A model generated the notes under the pieces. That model had not been told where the DNA came from, ran no database searches, and worked only from the letters and a program-made list of their open reading frames with translations. A stretch of 64,000 bases of DNA, taken from the NCBI GenBank assembly GCA_002343685.1, contig DDRS01000017.1:30606-94605 (forward strand). The letters run 5' to 3'. A program made the position numbers and the translations under genes. This DNA comes from Thiobacillus denitrificans. GTDB lineage: Bacteria; Pseudomonadota; Gammaproteobacteria; Burkholderiales; Thiobacillaceae. Of the stretch, positions 55,235 to 63,838 are shown in pieces. Each line of letters opens with the position of its first letter. The stretch's first letter is position 1.

Positions 55235-56023
55235 TCAGGCAAAGAGACGGGCCAGTTCGGCGCCCGGGTCGGCCGCGCGCATGAAGGCCTCGCCGACCAG
55301 AAAACCGTTGACCTGGTGACTGCGCATGGCCGCGACGTCGGCCGGCGCGAGGATGCCGGACTCGGTGATGACGATCCGGTCGTTGCCGATTTTGGGCAAC
55401 AGCGCCAGCGTGGTGTCGAGGCTGACCTCGAAGGTGCGCAGGTTGCGGTTGTTGATGCCCTGCAGCGGCGTTTTCAATTGCAGCGCGGCGTCGAGTTCAT
55501 CGGCGTTGTGCGACTCGACCAGCACCGCCATGCCCAGTTCGAGCGCCAGCGCTTCCAGCGCCTGCATCGCCGGCAGTTCCAGCGCGGCGACGATCAGCAG
55601 AATGCAGTCCGCCCCCATCGCGCGCGCCTCGTAGACCTGGTAGGGATCGACGATGAAATCCTTGCGCAGCACCGGCAGCTGGCACGCGGCGCGCGCGGCC
55701 ATCAGATACTCGGGACTTCCCTGGAAATAGTCGCGGTCGGTCAGCACCGACAGGCACGCGGCGCCGCCCTTCTCGTAACTGGCCGCGATCTCGGCGGGTC
55801 TGAAATCGGACCGGATCACACCCTTGGACGGACTGGCCTTCTTGATTTCGGCGATCACTGCCGGCTGCCCGGCGGCCAGCTTCGCGCGCAGGGCGCCGAC
55901 GAAATCGCGCGGCGGCGCGGCGGCCTCAGCACGTGCCCGCATCTCGGCGAGCGGCACGCCGGCAAGTCCGGCGGCGATTTCGGTACGCTTGGTGGCGAGG
56001 ATCTTTTCGAGGATGTCGGACAT
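55235..56023 (-). CDS. trpC: Indole-3-glycerol-phosphate synthase
   Basis: A 262-residue TIM-barrel enzyme of tryptophan synthesis. It has [65 protein letters not shown], and ITESGI. The start MSDILEKIL was placed by the family. It follows trpD with five bases between them. Confidence 0.97.
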   Translation of the reverse strand: MSDILEKILATKRTEIAAGLAGVPLAEMRARAEAAAPPRDFVGALRAKLAAGQPAVIAEIKKASPSKGVIRSDFRPAEIAASYEKGGAACLSVLTDRDYFQGSPEYLMAARAACQLPVLRKDFIVDPYQVYEARAMGADCILLIVAALELPAMQALEALALELGMAVLVESHNADELDAALQLKTPLQGINNRNLRTFEVSLDTTLALLPKIGNDRIVITESGILAPADVAAMRSHQVNGFLVGEAFMRAADPGAELARLFA

Positions 56024-56028
56024 TGCGT

Positions 56029-57060
56029 CTAGACCCCCGTGGCGCGATTGGAGAACGCCACCAACTGCCGCAGTTTTTCGCGCGCGGCGCCGCTGCGGAT
56101 GACCTCGCGCGCCACTTCGATGCCTTCGCCCAGTGTGGCGGCACGGTCGGCCACATAGATGGCAGCACCGGCATTGAGCAACACGATATCGCACGCCGGC
56201 CCCGGCAGCCCGTTGAGCACGGACAGCAGCATATCCTTTGCCTGTGTCGCGTCCCACACCTTCAGCACCTCGCTGCTACTGGTCTCCAACCCGAACTCGC
56301 CCGGACGGATGGTGTATTCGCTGACTTCTCCATCCTTCAGCTCGCCGATCAGGGTCTCGCCACTCAGGGTGATCTCATCCATGCCGTCGGAACCGTGCAC
56401 GACCATGACGTGGCGGCTGCCCAAGCGCTGCAGCACGCGCACCAGGATGCCGACCAGGTCGGGATGGAACACGCCCAGCAACTGGTGTGGCGCGCCGGCG
56501 GGGTTGGTGAGCGGGCCGAGGATGTTGAACAGCGTGCGCACGCCCAGTTCGCGCCGTACCGGTGCGGCGTGCTTCATGGCGCCATGGAAATTCGGCGCGA
56601 ACATGAAACCGATGCCGATGGCATCGATGCTCTCGGCCACCAGCTCGGGCGTGAGATTGAGGTTCACGCCCAGCGACTCGAGCACGTCTGCACTACCGCT
56701 GGTGGACGACACCGAACGCCCGCCATGTTTGGCGACCCGCGCGCCGGCAGCGGCGGCGACGAAAGCCGCCGTCGTGGAAATATTGAAGGTGTGCGCCGCG
56801 TCGCCCCCAGTGCCGCAGGTGTCGACCAGATGCGCGCTGTTCTGCGCCGGCACCTGGGCGGCGAATTCGCGCATCACCTGCGCGGCGGCGGCGATCTCGC
56901 CGACGGTTTCCTTCTTTACCCTGAGGCCCGTGATGATGCCGGCGATCTGCACCGGCGTGAGTTCGCCGCGCATGATCTGGCGCATCAGCGAGAGCATCTC
57001 GTCGTGGAAGATTTCGCGCTGCTCGACCAGCCGGGCGAGCGCCTGCTGCGGCGTGATCAT
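56029..57060 (-). CDS. trpD: Anthranilate phosphoribosyltransferase
   Basis: A 343-residue enzyme joining anthranilate and PRPP. The PRPP site is [20 protein letters not shown] (in part), with [19 protein letters not shown], and [13 protein letters not shown]. The ATG overlaps the trpG stop codon by four bases. Confidence 0.97.
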   Translation of the reverse strand: MITPQQALARLVEQREIFHDEMLSLMRQIMRGELTPVQIAGIITGLRVKKETVGEIAAAAQVMREFAAQVPAQNSAHLVDTCGTGGDAAHTFNISTTAAFVAAAAGARVAKHGGRSVSSTSGSADVLESLGVNLNLTPELVAESIDAIGIGFMFAPNFHGAMKHAAPVRRELGVRTLFNILGPLTNPAGAPHQLLGVFHPDLVGILVRVLQRLGSRHVMVVHGSDGMDEITLSGETLIGELKDGEVSEYTIRPGEFGLETSSSEVLKVWDATQAKDMLLSVLNGLPGPACDIVLLNAGAAIYVADRAATLGEGIEVAREVIRSGAAREKLRQLVAFSNRATGV

Positions 57061-57626
57061 CGCGCCCCTTTCAGGAAATTCGCCAGCATGGTGTGCCCGT
57101 GGTCGGTGAGGATGGACTCGGGATGGAACTGCACGCCCTCGACCGCCAGCGTCTTGTGGCGCACGCCCATGATCTCGCCGTCGTCGGTCCAGGCGGTGAT
57201 ATCCAGGCAGTCCGGCAGCGATTCGCGCTCGATCACCAGGGAATGGTAGCGGGTGGCGCGGAAGGGATTGGGCAGGCCCTTGAACACGCCCACATCCAGG
57301 TGGTGGATCATCGAGGTCTTGCCGTGCATCAGTTCCTTGGCGCGCACGATCCGGCCGCCGAAGGCCTGGCCGATGCTCTGGTGGCCGAGGCAGACGCCGA
57401 GGATGGGCACCTTGCCGGCGAACTCCTTGATCAGCGGCACCGATACGCCCGCCTCGTTGGGCGTGCAGGGGCCGGGCGAGACGACGATATGGTCGGGTTT
57501 CAGCGCCGCGATGCCGGCGAGGTCGATTTCGTCGTTGCGGATCACCTTGACGTCTTCGCCCAGTTCGCCGAAATACTGCACGAGGTTGTAGGTGAAGCTG
57601 TCGTAGTTGTCGATCATCAGCAGCAT
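57057..57626 (-). CDS. trpG: Anthranilate synthase glutamine amidotransferase subunit
   Basis: A 189-residue class I amidotransferase. The active-site Cys is in [15 protein letters not shown], the His/Glu pair in [10 protein letters not shown], and the N-terminus starts [19 protein letters not shown]. It supplies ammonia to TrpE. No trpE gene is next to it here, so it is encoded elsewhere. Confidence 0.96.
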   Translation of the reverse strand: MLLMIDNYDSFTYNLVQYFGELGEDVKVIRNDEIDLAGIAALKPDHIVVSPGPCTPNEAGVSVPLIKEFAGKVPILGVCLGHQSIGQAFGGRIVRAKELMHGKTSMIHHLDVGVFKGLPNPFRATRYHSLVIERESLPDCLDITAWTDDGEIMGVRHKTLAVEGVQFHPESILTDHGHTMLANFLKGAR

Positions 57627-57948
57627 GTCGCGGCCATCCTATTGATTTGCATAGCCCCTGCTGCTTCGTCTGGAGAGGGATACCCGGCCGATCGTCCGGT
57701 TATTCTGTCGCTGCCGGGGAAGGGCATCATTGAAAGTATGCATTATCCCCTGCCGGCGCATACGGCGACAAGTTCAGGACGGGTGTCCTGACTTGCCGGG
57801 CACCCTGATTTCCACATGGCCATCCCCCATGCCAGACCACCGCTGGCCGCCATGAAAAAGGCCAACCGCACGGTTGGCCTTTTTCATGGCGCCATTTCAT
57901 CACACTGGAAGCGTGCAACGCGCACGCCCAGACTGGCATCAGCGACCG
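57627..57948. other. Gap upstream of trpG with no recognised gene
   Basis: About 320 bases. Apart from a perfect 18-bp-stem terminator (57851-57888) nothing coding was recognised. No leader peptide with adjacent Trp codons was found, so attenuation of the classical trp type is not supported. Confidence 0.5.
57851..57888. terminator. Perfect bidirectional terminator
   Basis: An 18-bp perfect stem (CATGAAAAAGGCCAACCG and its complement) with a two-base loop. A-rich and T-rich sides make it functional on both strands. It separates trpG from the cytochrome gene. Confidence 0.88.
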
Positions 57949-58593
57949 CTAGTTGGGCGAGACACCCTGCAGGTAGGTCGTCACCGCCACCAAATCCGCG
58001 GACGTCAGGCCATGGACCAGGGGCTTCATCATCGCGCCCGCGGGACGCTGGTTGGTCTCCGACAGGATATGCAGCTGCTTCATCATGTAGTTGGCATGCT
58101 GGCCCGCCAGGCGCGGGAAAGTGTCCTTGCCCATGCCCATCGCGCCATGGCAGCCCGCGCAGGCGGCCACCCCCTTGTCAGGGATACCGTTCTCGAAAAT
58201 CGCCTTCCCAGCCGCAACCGTTGCAGGATCGCCCGCGACATTGGGTGCATCTTTCTGCTGCGAGAAATAGCGGGCCAAGCCCTCGATCTGCTCGTCGGTC
58301 AATTTCCGGGTAATGCCCCACATATATTCCGAACCCGCAGGATCGATACGATTGTGCCCGCGGAAGAATTTGAGCTGGGCGACCAAATAGGCCTCCTGTT
58401 GCCCGGCCAATTTGGGAAAAGCGGGCGAAGTCGAATTGCCGTCCACACCGTGGCAGCTCGAGCAGACCTGCAACGCAAGCGTCCGGCCCGACACATTCGG
58501 ATTGCCGATATCGCGCGAGCGTTCCAGGTTGACGCATCCGCTTCCCAGGCTCGCGATAGCCAGCGCCAACATCGTGTACACGGCCGTCTTCAT
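57949..58593 (-). CDS. Dihaem cytochrome c (c4-like)
   Basis: A 214-residue exported protein with an N-terminal signal (MKTAVYTMLALAIASLGSGC, perhaps a lipid anchor at Cys20). Two class I cytochrome domains follow, each with a haem site: CSSCH (Cys44-His48) and CAGCH (near 144-148). The methionine ligand regions are GSEYMWGIT and GAMMKPLVHG. This two-domain layout is that of cytochrome c4. It lies directly downstream of the cytochrome-porin gene, separated by about 50 bases, so the two likely exchange electrons. Confidence 0.9.
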   Translation of the reverse strand: MKTAVYTMLALAIASLGSGCVNLERSRDIGNPNVSGRTLALQVCSSCHGVDGNSTSPAFPKLAGQQEAYLVAQLKFFRGHNRIDPAGSEYMWGITRKLTDEQIEGLARYFSQQKDAPNVAGDPATVAAGKAIFENGIPDKGVAACAGCHGAMGMGKDTFPRLAGQHANYMMKQLHILSETNQRPAGAMMKPLVHGLTSADLVAVTTYLQGVSPN

Positions 58594-58642
58594 ATTGGAA
58601 TCCCCTCAGGTCAGTAAAGTGCGTTGCCAGGCCTGCTTGACG

Positions 58643-60016
58643 TCAGTAGGCGCCCCATACATAAACGAACAGCGTGTCGTTGTCGCTGGCGCTGCGGCCA
58701 AAGCCGTCGTAGTTGCTGCTGTTGCCACTGAATTTCGTGTAATGCCAGTATTGCGCACCGATGCGGAGGTACTGGACGGGCGTCCAGAACACCTCGGGAA
58801 TCCAGGCGGTCGTATCCGGGCTTCCACTTAAATTACCCGTGATATCTGCCGGCCCGCCGAAAAATCCGGCATCGGTCGAGCCGGTAGTCTGTTGGTAGGC
58901 CAGACTGGCGCCGTACGTGGCGTTGTAAACGTATGCCCCCTTGATCTTGAGTTCTTTCAGGGTATCGCTCGCATTGTCGTAGCCCAGTGCCAGCGGGTCG
59001 CCCCATTTCACGTTTTCGTGGATGTAGCTGATGTGGGCCGTGACCGTGTGCGGGTCGAGGATGTATTGATATTGCGCATCCAGCCCGTAATCCCGGTACC
59101 GGTCGGTCGGCTGGTTGACGTCGTTGTTCTCGTGGATCTCTGCGACCAGGCCCGAGGTGCCGATCATCAGGTCATGCGGCCCGAACGCCTTGGTGTAGGC
59201 AAGTCGCCAGTAGGGCGCGCCGTCCTTGATCCTCGCGATGCCGGTGTTGTCCCCCGGATGCAGGAATCCGAAAGGACCGTTGGCCGTCTTGTAGAGCGCG
59301 AGTTCGCCATACAGGCTCCTGTTCCAGTAGGCATAGACACCGGCACCGACCGCGTCTTGCCCAAGCCCGCCGTCGAGCAGGGGCGATGCGGGTGCACCGA
59401 GCGCGAACGTCGGCCCGACATAGGGATAGCTCCAGGCCGGCGCACTGTTCCACACATCCTGCATACTCGGGTTGTTGTTGGCGAAAGCGCCGACGATGAG
59501 GTCGCTGCCCGGCGAGATGAAGCGGTCGGCATAGCGAAACTCCGTGTTGTCCGGACTCAGGTGGCCCACCCAGTCGCCGTTGTCCTGCTGGTGGTCATAG
59601 TTCGCGTAGGTCGCCTGCGCGAACAAGCCGAGGTTGTCGGTAATCTTGCCCGCCAGGAAAACGCTGCCGACGTCGAATATCGCCGTGCCCTGCTTGTGGA
59701 AATCCACGGTGTCCTTCACCCCAGTGGAGTCCTTGGGGTTGCGGACCCGGGTGTAGTCGAGGACCGCCATCACCGAGAGGGGCATGGCACGGGCGCCCAT
59801 CGTATAGCCGGTGAGCTTGAACAGCCGCCCATATGGCGTCAGTTCCGGAAACTGGCCGCCGGCATGACAGGCCAGACAGTTTTGCCCTGTCTGCCGGGCA
59901 AAAGCCGGAAGCGCATAGCTGGGGAAGGACCACATCCCCAACAAGACAAGGGCAAGCAACGTCGGGAGAACGTCCTGTACCTTCAAAACATGGCGCCAAA
60001 CTGATTTGGTAATCAA
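58643..60016 (-). CDS. Outer-membrane cytochrome-porin fusion, Cyc2-like
   Basis: A 457-residue protein. After a signal peptide (hydrophobic core LPTLLALVLLGMWSF, cut near SYA) comes one haem motif, Cys47-Leu-Ala-Cys50-His51, in FARQTGQNCLACH, and PELTPYGRLFKLTGY, the pattern shared by Cyc2-type monohaem cytochrome-porins. The remainder is a beta barrel: alternating aromatic strands such as LGLFAQATYANYDH and YLRIGAQYWHYTKF, ending in LFVYVWGAY with a C-terminal aromatic. A TTG start follows GGGGAG by seven bases; the longer TTG frame would begin inside that site. It may carry electrons across the outer membrane. Confidence 0.8.
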   Translation of the reverse strand: MITKSVWRHVLKVQDVLPTLLALVLLGMWSFPSYALPAFARQTGQNCLACHAGGQFPELTPYGRLFKLTGYTMGARAMPLSVMAVLDYTRVRNPKDSTGVKDTVDFHKQGTAIFDVGSVFLAGKITDNLGLFAQATYANYDHQQDNGDWVGHLSPDNTEFRYADRFISPGSDLIVGAFANNNPSMQDVWNSAPAWSYPYVGPTFALGAPASPLLDGGLGQDAVGAGVYAYWNRSLYGELALYKTANGPFGFLHPGDNTGIARIKDGAPYWRLAYTKAFGPHDLMIGTSGLVAEIHENNDVNQPTDRYRDYGLDAQYQYILDPHTVTAHISYIHENVKWGDPLALGYDNASDTLKELKIKGAYVYNATYGASLAYQQTTGSTDAGFFGGPADITGNLSGSPDTTAWIPEVFWTPVQYLRIGAQYWHYTKFSGNSSNYDGFGRSASDNDTLFVYVWGAY

Positions 60017-60253
60017 GAGCGTTCTCCCCAAAAAATCGACATTGAAAACAGCTTGCTTATTCCAGCAATGACGCGGCGCCTATTGTGTTGCAAAAAACAT
60101 CATCGTTGCAAAACGAAAAAATAAAAACAAAATGTGTTGCATAAAAGAACAGTTTAATTAATAGGACATGGTTATCTGTTGTTCAAGGGCCCTCCATGAA
60201 ATTAAACAGCCCGCCCGGTTGTCACCGGGTGCGCCATGCTGGCCCACCCCCAT
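60017..60253. promoter_or_regulatory. AT-rich promoter region of the cytochrome-porin gene
   Basis: A strongly AT-rich leader in which TTGCA-containing units recur (GTGTTGCAAAA at 60085, CGTTGCAAAAC at 60104, GTGTTGCATAA at 60133). They may be sites for a regulator. No sigma54 pair (GG-N10-GC) was found near them. Otherwise nothing coding. Confidence 0.4.
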
Positions 60254-60277
60254 AAAAAAAGCGCCCGAAGGCGCTTT
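60254..60277 (-). terminator. Terminator of sqr
   Basis: On the minus strand, stem AAAGCGCC / GGCGCTTT with loop TTCG is followed by more T residues, about 20 bases after the sqr stop codon. Confidence 0.87.
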
Positions 60278-60297
60278 GACGTCAGGCGTCGAGAGGA

Positions 60298-61566
60298 CTA
60301 TTTGAGCTTCTTGATCCCCATCAGGCCCAGCACATACTTTTCATACAGCGGCTCGGTCGAGCCTTTTTTCATTTTGCGCATGAAGTATTTCTCGAACGCC
60401 ACCTTGGCCAGGTGCACCCACTTGCCCTCCTTGAACCAGTTGACGTTGCGCGGCGGAATCTGCGGCAGCGCGACGAAGGCCGCGCCGGTGTCGCCGAAAT
60501 CGGCCAGACAGATGGCATTCCAGGAGGCTTTCTCGGTGGGCTCGCGGCCATCGAGCACCGCGCGGATATTGTGTGCCGTGGCCGTGACCATGGACTCGAT
60601 CATGTAACCGGTCTTGGGCGTACCGGTCGGCACCGGCGTAGGCTCGACCGGCGGAATGGCGACGCACACACCGACCGAATAGATGTTCGGGAACTTAGGA
60701 TTACGCTGATAGGGATCGATGACGATGAAACCGCGCGGGTTGGTGAGCCCCTCGATGCCGAACACGGCGTCGATGCCCTTGAACGCCGGCAGCATCATGG
60801 AATAGGCGAACGGCAATTCATGTTCCTTGATCACCTCGCCTTTTTCGTTGTGCTCGGAGACGAACATCTTGCCGGCTTCGACCTTGGTGACCTTGGCATT
60901 GCAGATCCATTTGATGTGGCGGTCACGCATCACGGACTCCATCATGCCCTTGGAGTCGCCGACGCCGCCCAGGCCCAGGTGGCCAATGTAGGGCTCGGCG
61001 GTGACGTAGGTCATCGGCACCTTGTCGCGGATCTTGCGCTTGCGCAGATCGGTGTCCATGATCATCGCGAACTCGTATGCCGGGCCGTAGCACGAGGCGC
61101 CCTGCACCGCACCGACCACGACGGGCCCCGGAGCCTGCACGAAATCGTTCCACACCTTGCCTGCCGCCACGGCGTGCTCGACCTGGCAGATCGACTGGGT
61201 ATGGCCTTCCGGCCCCAGTCCGGGCACTTCATCGAAGGCCAGCTTGGGGCCGGTCGCGATGACGAGGAAATCGTAGTCCACGATCTGGCCGTCGGTGAGC
61301 TCAAGCTGATTTTTCTCGGGATGCACGCGCGCCGCGCCGACCGCGATGAAATCGATGTTCTTCTTGTTCAGATACGGCGCGGCGGGAATCGTGACGTCGT
61401 CGCGCTTGCGCCAGTTCACCGCCACCCAGGGGTTGGACGGCGTGAACTGAAAATACGGCAGATTCGAAATCACCGTGATCTTGTCTTCCGCCCGCGCCGA
61501 TTCGCGCATTTCATAGGCCATGGTCATGCCACCCACGCCTGCACCCAGAATAACGATATGTGCCAT
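60298..61566 (-). CDS. sqr: Sulfide:quinone oxidoreductase, type I
   Basis: A 422-residue FAD enzyme oxidising sulfide to sulfane sulfur and reducing quinone. The FAD motif is VILGAGVGGMTMAYEM. Cys127 (SICQVEHA), Cys159 (QGASCYGPAYEFA) and Cys353 (NAICLADFGD) line up with Cys128, Cys160 and Cys356 of the Acidithiobacillus ferrooxidans enzyme, so the three catalytic cysteines are present. PPVEPTPVPTGTPKTGYMIESMV is the family quinone region. AAGGAGG precedes the ATG. A sigma54 promoter lies just upstream, and a FisR-like activator is encoded divergently. Confidence 0.95.
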   Translation of the reverse strand: MAHIVILGAGVGGMTMAYEMRESARAEDKITVISNLPYFQFTPSNPWVAVNWRKRDDVTIPAAPYLNKKNIDFIAVGAARVHPEKNQLELTDGQIVDYDFLVIATGPKLAFDEVPGLGPEGHTQSICQVEHAVAAGKVWNDFVQAPGPVVVGAVQGASCYGPAYEFAMIMDTDLRKRKIRDKVPMTYVTAEPYIGHLGLGGVGDSKGMMESVMRDRHIKWICNAKVTKVEAGKMFVSEHNEKGEVIKEHELPFAYSMMLPAFKGIDAVFGIEGLTNPRGFIVIDPYQRNPKFPNIYSVGVCVAIPPVEPTPVPTGTPKTGYMIESMVTATAHNIRAVLDGREPTEKASWNAICLADFGDTGAAFVALPQIPPRNVNWFKEGKWVHLAKVAFEKYFMRKMKKGSTEPLYEKYVLGLMGIKKLK

Positions 61567-61612
61567 GCAGTCCTCCTTGTTTGATGTTGGCTAGTGTTGC
61601 GGCCAATATCAT

Positions 61613-61628
61613 TGCAACAGGCATGCCA
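61613..61628 (-). promoter_or_regulatory. Sigma54 (-24/-12) promoter of sqr
   Basis: On the minus strand TGGCAT-GCCTG-TTGCA fits the consensus TGGCAC-N5-TTGCA closely, with the key GG and GC at exact spacing. The -12 element is about 47 bases before the sqr ATG, a normal leader. It matches the sigma54-type activator encoded divergently. Confidence 0.82.
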
Positions 61629-61703
61629 CCCCGAAAAAGTGTCCTGCATGCGGGTTGCCGGGGAGAAACGGATTTGACATGGCCATTGCGTCATGCCATT
61701 TTC

Positions 61704-61725
61704 CACTCTTGTCATGACAAGAGTG
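61704..61725. promoter_or_regulatory. Perfect palindrome, probable FisR upstream activating site
   Basis: Eleven-base arms CACTCTTGTCA and TGACAAGAGTG are exact complements with no spacer. It lies about 76 bases upstream of the -24 element of the sqr promoter, a normal enhancer distance, and ends just before the ATG of the activator gene, so it could serve both activation and autoregulation. Confidence 0.72.
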
Positions 61726-61731
61726 TCAGAT

Positions 61732-63030
61732 ATGGACATCGAACTTCAAAGCCTGATCGACACACACGAACAGCCGTTCGTGGTGATCGATCGTAACTAC
61801 CGCATCGTCGCCGCCAACCAGCGTTACTGCGACGCTTATGGGATGACGCCCGCCGCCATCGTCGGCCAGCAGTGCCACGCGGTCTCCCACCACTCACAGC
61901 GACCCTGCCACGAAAACGGCGAGCATTGCCCGCATCAGGCACTGTTCACGCAAGGCGAGACGGTCGAAGTCCTGCACACCCATTACCACGCCGACAACCA
62001 ACCCGAACGCACCCGCATCCGGGGACACCGCCTGCACGGCGCGGATGGCGCGCTTTACCTGGGCGAGCAGCTGTTCCCCCTGGAGGCCGAGGCGGGCAGC
62101 GAATGCGACGCCATGCAGATGATCGGACAGTCACCCGCCTTTCTCGCCTGCGTCGACAACCTGGCACGCGTGGCCGAGAGCGAGGCCTCGATCCTGCTAT
62201 ACGGCGAGAGCGGCGTCGGCAAGGAACTCGCCGCACGCTTCATCCATGCGCGTTCCAGTCGCGCAGGCGCGGCATTCATCGTCATCAATTGCGCAGCCGT
62301 GCCGGAAAGCCTGTTCGAGAGCGAACTCTTCGGCCACGAGCGCGGTGCGTTTTCCGGCAGCAGCGGGCTGAAGAAAGGCCTGTTCGAACTCGCCGACAGC
62401 GGCACCCTCTTCCTCGACGAAGTGGGCGAGATTCCGCTGGCCATGCAGGCCAAGCTGCTGCGCGTACTGGAAACCGGCGAATTCCGTCGCGTTGGCGGCA
62501 CGCAGACGCTGACTGCCGACGTGCGCGTGGTATCGGCCACCAACCGCAAGCTGCTCGACGAAGTCGATGCCAAGCGCTTCCGGCTCGACCTGTATTACCG
62601 CCTGGCAGGTATCGACGTCACCCTGCCGCCGCTGCGCGAACGCGCCGCCGACCTGCCCGACCTGGCCAACTTCCTGCTGAAACGGCTGACCGGCGGACAA
62701 AGCCCCTGCCGGCTCGCGCCGGACGCCGTCGCGGCATTGCAGGCCTACGACTTCCCTGGCAACGTGCGCGAGCTGCGCAACCTCCTGCAGCATGCCGTGC
62801 TCAGCTGCCGCGACGGCACCATCCGCGCAGCCGACCTGCGGCTGTCGCAGCGCGTCGCGCATGTACGCCCCGACGCCGCCAGCGCCTCGCTGCGCGACAT
62901 GGAACGCGCGCACCTGCAATCCCTGCTCGACGCGCACCAGGGCCATCGCGCCCGCGTCGCCGCCGCACTCGGCGTCACCGAGCGCACGCTGTACCGCAAG
63001 CTCAAGCAACACGGGTTGGGGAAGAACTGA
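61732..63030 (+). CDS. fisR: Sigma54-dependent activator, FisR-like sulfane-sulfur sensor
   Basis: A 432-residue enhancer-binding protein. The N-terminal PAS-like domain (1-110) has three cysteines, Cys48, Cys59 and Cys66. Their 11 and 7 residue spacing equals Cys53-64-71 of FisR, which senses sulfane sulfur. The AAA+ domain (about 130-360) has Walker A GESGVGKE and Walker B GTLFLDEVGE. The sigma54 loop reads GAFSGS instead of GAFTGA. The Fis helix-turn-helix end is RVAAALGVTERTLYRKL. The start MDIELQS is chosen because the palindrome ends before it; an upstream ATG in frame is possible. Confidence 0.88.
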   Translation: MDIELQSLIDTHEQPFVVIDRNYRIVAANQRYCDAYGMTPAAIVGQQCHAVSHHSQRPCHENGEHCPHQALFTQGETVEVLHTHYHADNQPERTRIRGHRLHGADGALYLGEQLFPLEAEAGSECDAMQMIGQSPAFLACVDNLARVAESEASILLYGESGVGKELAARFIHARSSRAGAAFIVINCAAVPESLFESELFGHERGAFSGSSGLKKGLFELADSGTLFLDEVGEIPLAMQAKLLRVLETGEFRRVGGTQTLTADVRVVSATNRKLLDEVDAKRFRLDLYYRLAGIDVTLPPLRERAADLPDLANFLLKRLTGGQSPCRLAPDAVAALQAYDFPGNVRELRNLLQHAVLSCRDGTIRAADLRLSQRVAHVRPDAASASLRDMERAHLQSLLDAHQGHRARVAAALGVTERTLYRKLKQHGLGKN

Positions 63031-63388
63031 ATCCGTTCCCAGCTTCCCCCAAGAAGCCGCTCAAAATGTGCAGCCATACTGGCGACGAGTGAAGCGACAT
63101 AGAGGCGGATGATGATGGCGGGGAAAAACACTGAAAGGAGGCTTAGCAAGAAATGCCGTCTCTGCGTGATCGCTATTCCGGCCAAAGCCGACGGTGAGAA
63201 TGCAGAGACGGAATCGTCCGCTCCCCGACTCAGTCCGGTTAATGCGTCTCACGTAGGTGCGATGGCAGCCCAACTTAATGGCCCGACCGTGAGTGCCCAT
63301 CAACCTGCCGGCAAGTCATCGACCAGCGAATAGCAACCAAGTGCCGGTCAGGCTACTTGCTTGAAGCGCAATACGTGTAGCCCTCCTA
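63031..63388. other. Gap between fisR and the DUF779 gene
   Basis: About 360 bases. A 10-bp inverted repeat (CCGTCTCTGC at 63156 and GCAGAGACGG at 63202) is the only structure seen. Short open frames on both strands lack support and resemble degraded intergenic sequence. No RNA gene recognised. Confidence 0.5.
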
Positions 63389-63769
63389 TCAGATATCCAC
63401 CTCATTTATCGCGTGACTCAACTCCGACCTCTCTTCATCAGTGAAGAGTCTGGACCGCGTCAAAAAAGCTTTTCCTTCCGGTCCTTCGAGCGAGAAAGTT
63501 CCGCCTCCATAGCCATCGATGACGTCGATGATCAGCTGAGTGTGCTTCCAGTATTCATATTGCGATTTACTGATATAAAACGGGCAGCCGCCGATATCGC
63601 CCAGATAGTCATCGCCGGCACCAATGGTGATCTCACCTGGCAGAAAACAGTTGGCGGCGCTGTTGTCGCAACAACCTCCCGACTGGTGAAACATCAGTGG
63701 ACCGTGTTTCTTCTTCAAGAACTCGATCAGTTCAACTGCAGCGGGTGTGGCGATGACTTTTTCAACCAT
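63389..63769 (-). CDS. DUF779 domain protein
   Basis: A 126-residue protein: MVEKVIATPAAVELIEFLKKKHGPLMFHQSGGCCDNSA (shown in part), then CFLPGEITIGAGDDYLGDIGGCPFYISKSQYEYWKHTQL and the end EGKAFLTRSRLFTDEE. The two Cys-containing motifs GGCCD and CFLPG and GGCPFY are typical of DUF779. The start MVEKVI has GAGGAG six bases upstream; a longer frame is possible. These proteins are normally encoded just after an aldehyde dehydrogenase, as here. Role unknown. Confidence 0.9.
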   Translation of the reverse strand: MVEKVIATPAAVELIEFLKKKHGPLMFHQSGGCCDNSAANCFLPGEITIGAGDDYLGDIGGCPFYISKSQYEYWKHTQLIIDVIDGYGGGTFSLEGPEGKAFLTRSRLFTDEERSELSHAINEVDI

Positions 63770-63838
63770 CCACGGCTCCTCGACAAGAAAGAGGCGGTTG
63801 CTCACCCCGGTTGGATTTGCTGGACAGATTTTATTCGG

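Noticed and set aside
57627..57948. trp attenuator upstream of trpG
   Set aside because: No short leader frame with tandem Trp codons and no competing hairpins; only a plain terminator for the neighbouring unit.
63109..63333. Open frames on both strands between fisR and the DUF779 gene
   Set aside because: Low-complexity, no family resemblance, and a short inverted repeat explains part of the sequence.
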